Shown here one piece after another: positions 1 through 4,198 of a stretch of 5,471 bases of DNA. Origin of the DNA: Pseudomonadota bacterium (GTDB taxonomy: Bacteria; Pseudomonadota; Alphaproteobacteria; Acetobacterales; Acetobacteraceae). The notes beneath the pieces are model-generated. The model was not told the DNA's origin. It saw nothing but the letters and a program-made list of their open reading frames with translations, and searched no databases. Location of the stretch: contig JAKAZJ010000173.1 in NCBI GenBank assembly GCA_021826565.1, positions 1-5,471 of the forward strand. The letters run 5' to 3'. Each line of letters begins with the position of its first letter. The stretch's first letter is position 1. The translations under genes and the position numbers were made by a program.

Positions 1-75
1 ATCGCCGGCGCGAAACGTCGGCGGCGACGTGTACGCCGCCGCCGCCAACCCCGCCAGCGCCTTCACCGAGATCAC
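1..75 (-). CDS. Possible start of a further gene, cut by the left edge
   Basis: After the holin-like stop at 83, a frame opens with GTG at 75 and stays open to the edge; its 25 codons read VISVKALAGLAAAAYTSPPT and then FRAGD. A second in-frame GTG at 66 is possible. The Shine-Dalgarno sequence is poor (only AGG, 6 bases upstream). One other minus-strand frame is also open here. The direction and tight spacing match the operon, but there is too little sequence to identify a product. Confidence 0.3.
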   Translation of the reverse strand, partial: MISVKALAGLAAAAYTSPPTFRAGD

Positions 76-82
76 GGCGCGC

Positions 83-871
83 CTACTTCGCGGTCTGCGC
101 CGGCGTGGGGCCGCTGACCGGCACCGGCGTGACCGCCATCACCGTGCCGCTGACCGGAACGCCCGCCGCCGTCGCCGGCTGCGTCATCAGCACCGGCATC
201 CCGTGCAGCGCGGCACACGCGGCCGCCACCGCCGGGTGGATCGCCGTCAGGTCCACCTGCGCCACCGCCGCGCCCGTCGCGCCGCCCACGCTGGCCAGCG
301 CCGCGTCGCCCAGCGGCACGATCTGGCCGTCCACCACGCACGCCTTCTGCACCACGCTCAGCGCCCGCTGCGCCGAACACGCGCTCAGCGCGCCCGCACC
401 CAGCACCAGCACCGCCAACGTCCCCAGCGCGCGCAGCATGGCGCCCCCGTCGCGCCCCGCAGGCGCCACCGGTGCGGGCGCTGGCGCCGGAACGGGCATC
501 CGCGCCAGCGCGGGCGTCGCGGGGATCAGCCGGGTCAGCTCGGCCGAGACCATCTCTTCCACATGCGCCGGCGTCAGCCCCAGCGCCTTCAGGGCGTCCG
601 GCACCCGCCGCACCACGTATTCCACCCCGGATGCGACCGCGCCGTTGCGCAGTGCCCCCGACGTCGCGTCCTCGAGGGCGCCGGCCTGCACCACCTGCGC
701 GGCGACGGCCGCGCCCCGACGCACCGCGCCGTCGATGATCGCCGCCTGGGCGGCGTTGATCTGCCATCCGAACGCCCGGCGCATGGCGGGGACGACGAAC
801 GGGATCGCCGCCGTCACCGCCGCCGCTGCCAGCGGCACCAGCTGCGCCGCCGCGGTCAACACTTCACTCAT
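83..871 (-). CDS. Holin-like protein fused to a lipoprotein-like domain, 262 aa
   Basis: The N-terminal half resembles LLH-type phage holins. It has a hydrophobic segment at about 10-30 (QLVPLAAAAVTAAIPFVVPA), then INAAQAAIIDGAVRRGAAVA, a helical stretch, and LKALGLTPAHVEEMVSAEL. A holin would form the membrane lesion that releases the endolysin. A Pro/Ala linker follows (about 123-139, MPVPAPAPAPVAPAG). From M145 the protein looks like the start of a lipoprotein: MLRALGTLAVLVLGAGALSA then C165, with LSAC as lipobox. A secreted-type domain (CVVDGQIVPLGDAALASV, IHPAVAAACAALHG) and a Thr/Pro/Val-rich tail come after. The frame is unbroken, so this is either a true fusion or two proteins, with a second start at ATG 439 (120 aa; only a weak G-rich stretch precedes it). 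The ATG at 871 has AGGAGG 5 bases upstream and overlaps the endolysin stop by 8 bases. The stop is TAG at 85-83. Confidence 0.8.
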   Translation of the reverse strand: MSEVLTAAAQLVPLAAAAVTAAIPFVVPAMRRAFGWQINAAQAAIIDGAVRRGAAVAAQVVQAGALEDATSGALRNGAVASGVEYVVRRVPDALKALGLTPAHVEEMVSAELTRLIPATPALARMPVPAPAPAPVAPAGRDGGAMLRALGTLAVLVLGAGALSACSAQRALSVVQKACVVDGQIVPLGDAALASVGGATGAAVAQVDLTAIHPAVAAACAALHGMPVLMTQPATAAGVPVSGTVMAVTPVPVSGPTPAQTAK

Positions 872-1403
872 CCTCGCCTCCTGCCAAAGCCGCCGATGCG
901 GCCGAAATCCGATAGAGCCGCGCGAACCACCCGCGCTGGAACCGCGCCGATCCTTGCGAATAGGCGATGGCGCGGGCGACGAAGACCGCCCGCAGCACGG
1001 AATGCACGGGCGATGCGCGCACCGCGCTCAAGGTCTCCGTCCCGACCACCCCGTCGGCGTTCACGTGCACCGCCTGCTGCAACGCGCGCGCGGCGAACCC
1101 CACACCCTGGTTGACCGCTGAATCGAAGGTCATCACGCCCACCCCGGCGGGAAGCGCGTCGCCGGCGATCGGGTCCCAGTAGGCGCGCCGGTAGATCGCG
1201 CGGGCCGCGGCTTCGGCAACCGGGAACTGCAACGTCGGGAATGACGCGGCTGAAAGTCCCATATCGGTGCCGCGGCACTCCCCGCGTCCTACCGCGCCGC
1301 CCGTCCAGTTGCCCGGATCCCAGTAGAACTGCGTGAAGCCGCCTTCCTCGCCCAGCACCACCAGGCGAAACGCACGCAGAAATGCGGGGGACGGATCGCT
1401 CAC
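864..1403 (-). CDS. Endolysin, GH108-type N-acetylmuramidase, 179 aa
   Basis: This is a predicted peptidoglycan hydrolase that cleaves the glycan backbone of the host wall at lysis. The N-terminal GH108 pattern is clear: LGEEGGF with the probable catalytic glutamate E20, then WDPGNWTGGAVGRGECRGTD, MGLSAASFPTL, and YRRAYWDPIAGDALPAGV. The C-terminal peptidoglycan-binding part has FDSAVNQGVGFAARALQQAV, VNADGVVGTETLSAV, and the usual RFQRGWFARL ending. There is no signal peptide, so export would need the holin. The start is uncertain. GTG 1403 overlaps the previous stop as GTGA and gives the family N-terminus (SDPSPAFLRAF). ATG 1439 in frame would add 12 residues. Neither has a good ribosome site, so coupling to the 27-aa frame is likely. 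The 3' end overlaps the holin-like gene by 8 bases. Confidence 0.92.
   Translation of the reverse strand: MSDPSPAFLRAFRLVVLGEEGGFTQFYWDPGNWTGGAVGRGECRGTDMGLSAASFPTLQFPVAEAAARAIYRRAYWDPIAGDALPAGVGVMTFDSAVNQGVGFAARALQQAVHVNADGVVGTETLSAVRASPVHSVLRAVFVARAIAYSQGSARFQRGWFARLYRISAASAALAGGEDE
877..882 (-). promoter_or_regulatory. Strong ribosome binding site of the holin-like gene
   Basis: AGGAGG lies 5 bases before the ATG at 871, inside the last codons of the endolysin gene. It is the best Shine-Dalgarno sequence in the window, in contrast to the endolysin, whose start has none. This may give the membrane lysis protein a higher translation rate than the enzyme. Confidence 0.7.
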
Positions 1404-1483
1404 GCGGGCACCGGGATCAGGATGTCTCGCGTGAAACATGGCAGACGCGCCGTCGCGGCGCCCATGCCCTTGGCGGAGGGCAT
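1400..1483 (-). CDS. Putative 27-aa protein between mor and the endolysin
   Basis: This frame runs from ATG 1483, in an ATGA overlap with the mor stop, to TGA 1402-1400, in a GTGA overlap with the endolysin start. The protein is MPSAKGMGAATARLPCFTRD followed by ILIPVPA. An adjacent in-frame GTG at 1486 is an alternative start. No convincing Shine-Dalgarno sequence precedes it (CGGGCACGGGCGTG only). The exact filling of the space and the overlaps at both ends match the rest of the operon and favour a translated gene, or at least a coupling leader. I know of no function, and it is too short to show a domain. Confidence 0.42.
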   Translation of the reverse strand: MPSAKGMGAATARLPCFTRDILIPVPA

Positions 1484-1875
1484 CACGCCCGTGCCCGCTG
1501 CGGCATCGGCAGCGCCAGCTGGGCGTCCTCGGTGCGCTGCCGTAGCATGACGCGAACGGTGTTTTCAACCACCCCCAACCGCCGCGCAATCGCCGGGTAG
1601 CTCAATCCGCGCGCGTGATAGATGCGCGCCCGCCACGCGCCGGCCCATTTCCCGCGCGCGAGCGGCACGCGGATATGCTCACCCCCGAAATGCAGCGCCA
1701 GCGCCTGCGCCGCCGGCAGCCCGATGATCCGCGCCAGTTCGCACCCCGCGTCCGGCCGCGCCGGCACATAAACCCGCGTGCCGCCGCGCGCCTCGATCAG
1801 CGCCAGCGTGCCGTCCTCGCCGATCGGCGCGATCAGCCACTCGAGCTCGGCCGGGGCGGCACGCGGCGTGTTCAT
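1483..1875 (-). CDS. Mor-family middle/late transcription activator, 130 aa
   Basis: Mor of Mu is a dimeric DNA-binding activator that switches transcription from the early to the middle phase by helping host RNA polymerase at a promoter lacking a good -35. This protein has almost the same length as Mu Mor (129 aa) and the family layout. A dimerisation region at about 30-72 (GGTRVYVPARPDAGCELARI, then IGLPAAQALALHFGGEHIRV) precedes a basic linker (PLARGKWAGAWRARIYHARG). A helix-turn-helix follows at about 90-112 (GLSYPAIARRLGVVENTVRV). A short tail ends in PQRARA. The ATG at 1875 lacks a clear ribosome site and overlaps the stop of a 7-codon microORF, so translation may depend on coupling to gemA. 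The stop overlaps the next start as ATGA. No separate C-like late activator is seen after it, so this protein may drive the late genes directly (inference). Confidence 0.88.
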   Translation of the reverse strand: MNTPRAAPAELEWLIAPIGEDGTLALIEARGGTRVYVPARPDAGCELARIIGLPAAQALALHFGGEHIRVPLARGKWAGAWRARIYHARGLSYPAIARRLGVVENTVRVMLRQRTEDAQLALPMPQRARA

Positions 1876-1895
1876 CGGGGGCGCTTGCGGCTCAC
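1872..1895 (-). CDS. Putative 7-codon coupling microORF (MSRKRPR) between gemA and mor
   Basis: The 16 bases between the gemA stop and the mor start are bridged by a tiny frame. It starts with GTG at 1895, overlapping the gemA TGA as GTGA, and ends with TGA at 1874-1872, overlapping the mor ATG as ATGA. GGGAG lies 7 bases before the GTG, while the mor ATG at 1875 has no recognisable Shine-Dalgarno sequence. The likely role, if real, is to carry ribosomes from gemA to mor by termination-reinitiation. The peptide is very basic and has no expected function of its own. A frame this short can occur by chance. Confidence 0.4.
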   Translation of the reverse strand: MSRKRPR

Positions 1896-2329
1896 GTTGC
1901 CGCTCCCGCGCGCTGCACCCGCGCCAGCCACCCCTTGAGCCCTTCGATCACCTTCCGCGCCTCGGCCGGGTCCAGCCATTCCGGCGCGCCGACGCCGGCG
2001 GGGTTCTTGCGCGACATTGTCTGGCGGCGGCAGAACGCCCGCAGCACGTCATCGTCGGCCGCGTCCAGCAGCGGTTTCAGGTCGCCCCAGATCGCCCAGA
2101 TCTTCCGCACATGCCCGCGCGCGTCCCGCTGGCTGGGCTTCGGGACGAAGCCCAGCCGCTCGAACTCCTTGAGCACGCGGATCAGCCCGACATCGGGCGC
2201 CCCTCCCGCGCTGTCCACGCCGGCGACGCGCAGCAGCATCGCGCGGTAGGAGGAATCCTCCATCGCCAGCTGCTTCCGCGCGACATGAATCTTCGCCAGC
2301 AGCACGGCGCGGCGCGGGGGGGTGGCCAT
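1892..2329 (-). CDS. gemA: GemA-family phage regulatory protein, 145 aa
   Basis: GemA of Mu is an early protein that modulates host and phage gene expression and has been linked to DNA supercoiling and decatenation. The family pattern is clear. An N-terminal helical segment, LLAKIHVARKQLAMEDSSYR, leads into AMLLRVAGVDSAGG (residues 31-43). RVLKEFERLGFVPKP (51-65) follows, then RKIWAIWGDLKPL (75-87), VLRAFCRRQTM (95-105) and EWLDPAEARKVIEGLKGWLA (117-136). Length is usual for the family. ATG 2329 overlaps the stop of the membrane protein gene as ATGA and has GGAG 8 bases upstream; the frame's extension to 2395 is a shadow. The gene contains a perfect 12-bp inverted repeat at 2131-2157. Its stop overlaps a GTG that opens a 7-codon microORF leading to the mor-like gene. 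Confidence 0.93.
   Translation of the reverse strand: MATPPRRAVLLAKIHVARKQLAMEDSSYRAMLLRVAGVDSAGGAPDVGLIRVLKEFERLGFVPKPSQRDARGHVRKIWAIWGDLKPLLDAADDDVLRAFCRRQTMSRKNPAGVGAPEWLDPAEARKVIEGLKGWLARVQRAGAAT
1903..1907 (-). promoter_or_regulatory. Ribosome binding site before the gemA-mor microORF
   Basis: GGGAG lies 7 bases before GTG 1895 and 27 bases before the mor-like ATG at 1875. It is well placed for the microORF and too distant for direct use by mor. It lies within the final codons of gemA. Confidence 0.4.
2131..2157 (-). repeat. Perfect 12-bp inverted repeat (hairpin) inside gemA
   Basis: GGCTGGGCTTCG at 2131-2142 and CGAAGCCCAGCC at 2146-2157 are perfect reverse complements separated by only 3 bases. 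In the transcript this would form a very GC-rich 12-bp stem. It encodes the conserved LGFVPKPS part of GemA, so some of the pairing may come from codon choice at conserved residues. No T-run follows on the transcribed strand, so it is not a standard intrinsic terminator. Confidence 0.6.
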
Positions 2330-2490
2330 CAGCGGTTCTCCGGCCCGTGTCGCCTGTCGATCTGCCGGTCGCGGACGACCTTGGCGAGGAGGCACCAGAC
2401 AAAGACGATGACGCAGTCGATCGCCACGCCGCCGACGATCGGCCCCGCGAACCGGAGCGCGATCCCGAGGTCTCGGAATGTGCCGATCAC
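2329..2490 (-). CDS. Small single-pass membrane protein, 53 aa
   Basis: The reading frame begins with GTG at 2490, overlapping the previous stop as GTGA, with GGAGG 5 bases upstream, and ends in an ATGA overlap with gemA. The protein has one hydrophobic stretch, about residues 14-36 (FAGPIVGGVAIDCVIVFVWC then LLA), interrupted only by D25, followed by a basic tail (KVVRDRQIDRRHGPENR). By the positive-inside rule the tail is probably cytoplasmic, giving an N-out/C-in topology, though R6 and R13 also put charge before the segment. Function is unknown. In Mu the early region includes the toxic Kil protein, but there is no sequence resemblance that would allow that name here. A small inner-membrane protein early in infection could act in host takeover or superinfection exclusion; this is only inference. 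Confidence 0.78.
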   Translation of the reverse strand: MIGTFRDLGIALRFAGPIVGGVAIDCVIVFVWCLLAKVVRDRQIDRRHGPENR

Positions 2491-2984
2491 GGCAGCCTCC
2501 GGGGCGGCTGCCGGCGCGGTTGGTTCGGGATCAGCGGCACGAACGGCGCGCGCGCCGGCGGCTCGGCGCGCGGGGGCACCGGCGCGGCTGTCGCCTGCGG
2601 CGCCTTGAACCACTCGGGCAGTTCCACCTCGATCCAGTCCGTGCTGTAGTCGAACTCGCAGATGGCGTGCAGCTTCTGCGTCGGCAGCCACGCCGGGCGC
2701 GGCAGAAGCACGCGCTTCGCCGCGGTCGAGTTTCGGCCGCCCCCATGCCCGAACATGCACGCAGCCCCGGCTTCCAGCCGCAGCACCTGGCGCGCGCCGT
2801 CGATCCCCCGCCGAACCTTCACCGTTCTCGCGGCCATCAGCGCACACCCGTCGAACTCGGGCACGCTGAACGTGATCGTCACGAGCGGGCGTCTACCCGA
2901 GGCCGAGGACGCGGTGATCTTCACCCCGTAGCGTCGCCGAGCAGCGAGCGCGTGCGTTCTGGGCATTTCATCGGACCATTCCAT
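2487..2984 (-). CDS. Unknown phage protein, 165 aa, with Pro-rich C-terminus
   Basis: I do not recognise this protein. The ATG at 2984 overlaps the gam stop as ATGA and has GGAGG 7 bases upstream. The first 120 residues look like a compact, mostly beta domain: GVKITASSASGRRPLVTITF, then VPEFDGCALMAARTVKVRRG, QVLRLEAGAACMFGHGGG, and finally LHAICEFDYSTDWIEVELPE. Three cysteines (C47, C76, C109) and H80 are scattered without an obvious zinc-binding pattern. From about residue 127 the chain is low-complexity Pro/Ala/Arg (APQATAAPVPPRAEPPARAP), a likely disordered tail. No signal peptide or membrane segment is seen. It lies between gam and the 53-aa membrane protein, and its stop overlaps the next start as GTGA. 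Confidence 0.82.
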   Translation of the reverse strand: MEWSDEMPRTHALAARRRYGVKITASSASGRRPLVTITFSVPEFDGCALMAARTVKVRRGIDGARQVLRLEAGAACMFGHGGGRNSTAAKRVLLPRPAWLPTQKLHAICEFDYSTDWIEVELPEWFKAPQATAAPVPPRAEPPARAPFVPLIPNQPRRQPPRRLP

Positions 2985-3517
2985 CACACCACCTCCGCCA
3001 GCTCGGCCTCGTGCGGCGCGACCACGAACTCCTCCTCCTGCGTCACCCGGATGCCCGCGATCCCCGCCACGGCGTCCGGCTCGGCCAGGATCGCCTCCTT
3101 GTTCACCTCCTGCTTCTCGCGGATGAACCGCAGGAGCCCGCGCTCCCGCAGCGCCGCCAGCACGTTCTCCACCCCGCGCAGCAGCACCGATGGGGGCGTC
3201 ATCCGCCAGCGCACTTCCCCGGTGGTGAACACCGCCGTCTTGGTCTTGCCGCCGGCGGTCAGCTCCGCGCGGTGCGCCTCGCACCACGTCTGCACGCCGG
3301 TCTGCAGCGCGGCCAGCCGCGCGCCCAGCGGCTGCGCCTCGGCCTCGAACTGCGCCCGCGTCTTCGCGACCGCGTCGCCCATCGCCGCTTCGATGCGCCT
3401 GCGCTCGCGCATCAGGCGCCCCATCTCGGCGATGTCCGCCGCCACCTGCTCGCGCGTCTGCGGCACCAGCACCGCCTGCGCGGGCGCCTTCACCCGCGCG
3501 TTGCTGCCAGTTTTCAT
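2984..3517 (-). CDS. gam: Gam, Mu-type DNA-end-binding host-nuclease inhibitor, 177 aa
   Basis: Gam of Mu binds double-stranded DNA ends as a Ku-like dimer and protects linear phage DNA from host exonucleases such as RecBCD. Length is nearly that of Mu Gam (174 aa), and conserved segments fall in the expected order. There is a long helical region (about 20-85) ending in GVQTWCEAHR, then GKTKTAVFTTGEVRWRMTPP (90-109), VLLRGVENVLAALRERGLLRFI, REKQEVNKEAILAEPDAVAG and IAGIRVTQEEEFVVAPHE. All have close counterparts in the Mu protein as I remember it. The ATG at 3517 overlaps the preceding stop as ATGA and has GGGAG 7 bases upstream; the open frame further upstream (to 3709) is only the shadow of the DnaA-like gene. 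It ends in an ATGA overlap with the next gene. Its presence in the early operon is typical of Mu-like phages. Confidence 0.96.
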   Translation of the reverse strand: MKTGSNARVKAPAQAVLVPQTREQVAADIAEMGRLMRERRRIEAAMGDAVAKTRAQFEAEAQPLGARLAALQTGVQTWCEAHRAELTAGGKTKTAVFTTGEVRWRMTPPSVLLRGVENVLAALRERGLLRFIREKQEVNKEAILAEPDAVAGIAGIRVTQEEEFVVAPHEAELAEVV

Positions 3518-3804
3518 GGCCCCACTCCCAGCCGTTGTTGAACGCGCAGCATCGCCTGCGCCACGTCCGGATCGGTCGCGATCCGCGCCTCCGTCGCGCG
3601 CACCCCGTGCAGCACCGTGCTGTGGTCGCGCCGCAGCAGTTGGCCGATCCGCGGCAGGCTGGCGGCGGTGTGCCGCCGCGCCACCCACATCGCCGCCTGC
3701 CGCGCCCACGCGACCTGCTGGGTCTTGCGGCGCCCGCGGATCGCCTCCACCGGCACCGCGAACTCGGCCGCCACCGCGGCCAGCGCGTCGCCCATGCTGA
3801 TCAC
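3514..3804 (-). CDS. Stand-alone DnaA domain IV (DNA-binding) protein, about 96 aa
   Basis: The whole protein corresponds to the C-terminal DNA-binding domain (domain IV) of the replication initiator DnaA; the AAA+ and N-terminal domains are absent. Counting from the GTG start, the basic segment GRRKTQQ (24-30), the helix AWARQAAMWVARRHT and the signature RRDHSTVLHGVR (58-69) align with E. coli DnaA 396-442. R35 and Q36 correspond to R407 and Q408, and D60, H61, S62 and T63 to the DHTT residues that read the DnaA box. R399 is replaced by K27, and the loop before RDH is one residue shorter. The protein may bind DnaA-box-like sites; this is inference. GTG 3804 is chosen because it overlaps the previous stop as GTGA and has GGAGG 5 bases upstream; an in-frame ATG at 3816 gives 100 aa and another at 3795 gives 93. 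It ends in an ATGA overlap with gam. Confidence 0.88.
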   Translation of the reverse strand: MISMGDALAAVAAEFAVPVEAIRGRRKTQQVAWARQAAMWVARRHTAASLPRIGQLLRRDHSTVLHGVRATEARIATDPDVAQAMLRVQQRLGVGP

Positions 3805-4007
3805 GCGCGCCTCCATCGCCGGCGCGCGGTCAGCGGCACCAGCGCGGGGTGTCCCGCCGGCAGCCGGTGGCCCGCCAACCAGCGGCTGACCTCGTCATCC
3901 GTCATGCGGTCCAGGTGCACCTCCTGCACCAGCGCGGCGCGCTGCGTTTCCGCCGCCGCCGCGTCCAGGCAGCCCATCACGAACCGCCCGATCAGCGCGC
4001 GGATCAT
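3801..4007 (-). CDS. Small unknown early phage protein, 68 aa
   Basis: I do not recognise this protein. The ATG at 4007 overlaps the preceding stop as ATGA and has GGGAG 8 bases upstream; a GTG at 4016 in the same frame is a weaker alternative. The N-terminal part (MIRALIGRFVMGCLDAAAAE) is moderately hydrophobic and amphipathic, too polar to be called a membrane segment with confidence. The middle, TDDEVSRWLAGHRLPAGHP, looks like a short helix followed by a loop, and the C-terminus is strongly basic (ARRRWRRA), which could contact nucleic acid. The gene lies between the 64-aa gene and the DnaA-like gene, whose start overlaps its stop. Confidence 0.75.
   Translation of the reverse strand: MIRALIGRFVMGCLDAAAAETQRAALVQEVHLDRMTDDEVSRWLAGHRLPAGHPALVPLTARRRWRRA
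3810..3814 (-). promoter_or_regulatory. Ribosome binding site of the DnaA-like gene
   Basis: GGAGG lies 5 bases before GTG 3804. The in-frame ATG at 3816 overlaps this motif, so that ATG would lack its own Shine-Dalgarno sequence (only CGCGCGCCGGCG precedes it). The motif therefore favours the GTG start. Confidence 0.55.
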
Positions 4008-4198
4008 GGCGCCCACTCCCGCCGCGCCAGCGGCTTCTCGCGCAGGTCCAGCACGTTCTCGGCCGCGATCAGCAACCCCTTGGCGATCAGCTCGCAGTCC
4101 ATCGCCGACAGCGTCAGCCCGTTCTTGGCCGCATCCACGAAGATGCTCGCCACCGCGGCGATCCGCGTCGCCACGTCTTCCAGCCGCTCGTTGTCCAT
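4004..4198 (-). CDS. Small unknown early phage protein, 64 aa
   Basis: I do not recognise this protein. It starts with ATG in an ATGA overlap with the muB stop, and GGAGG lies 7 bases upstream, so its start is well supported. The sequence begins MDNERLEDVATRIAAVASIF and ends in a basic tail (KPLARREWAP). It looks fully helical, with two amphipathic helices (about residues 5-25 and 29-53) around a short NGLTLS turn, and it has no membrane segment or zinc motif. It ends in an ATGA overlap with the next small gene. Small proteins between muB and gam are usual in Mu-like early regions (the semi-essential early region in Mu), and most have no known function. Confidence 0.8.
   Translation of the reverse strand: MDNERLEDVATRIAAVASIFVDAAKNGLTLSAMDCELIAKGLLIAAENVLDLREKPLARREWAP

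Noticed and set aside
29..1121. Two long overlapping plus-strand frames (361 and 338 codons)
   Set aside because: They oppose the holin-like and endolysin genes. One is extremely Arg/His-rich and the other is Ala/Ser/Thr-rich, the typical products of antisense reading of GC-rich genes.
2131..2157. gemA hairpin as a rho-independent terminator
   Set aside because: There is no T-run after the stem on the transcribed strand, and it lies in the middle of a conserved gene in an operon that continues through mor and the lysis genes.
3518..3709. N-terminal extension of Gam upstream of ATG 3517
   Set aside because: The frame is open upstream but only antisense-like sequence precedes MKTGSNARV. The ATG has a good ribosome site, an ATGA overlap, and gives the normal family length.
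2478..3800. 440-codon open frame on the plus strand
   Set aside because: It runs opposite gam, the 165-aa gene and the DnaA-like gene, which are well supported. The predicted protein has no recognisable motif and a random, Arg/Ser/Pro-rich composition.
3514..3804. DnaA-like gene as a fragment of the host dnaA
   Set aside because: It has its own GTG start with GGAGG, overlaps with both neighbours, complete domain IV boundaries and an intact stop fused to the gam start, so it is an integral phage gene rather than debris.
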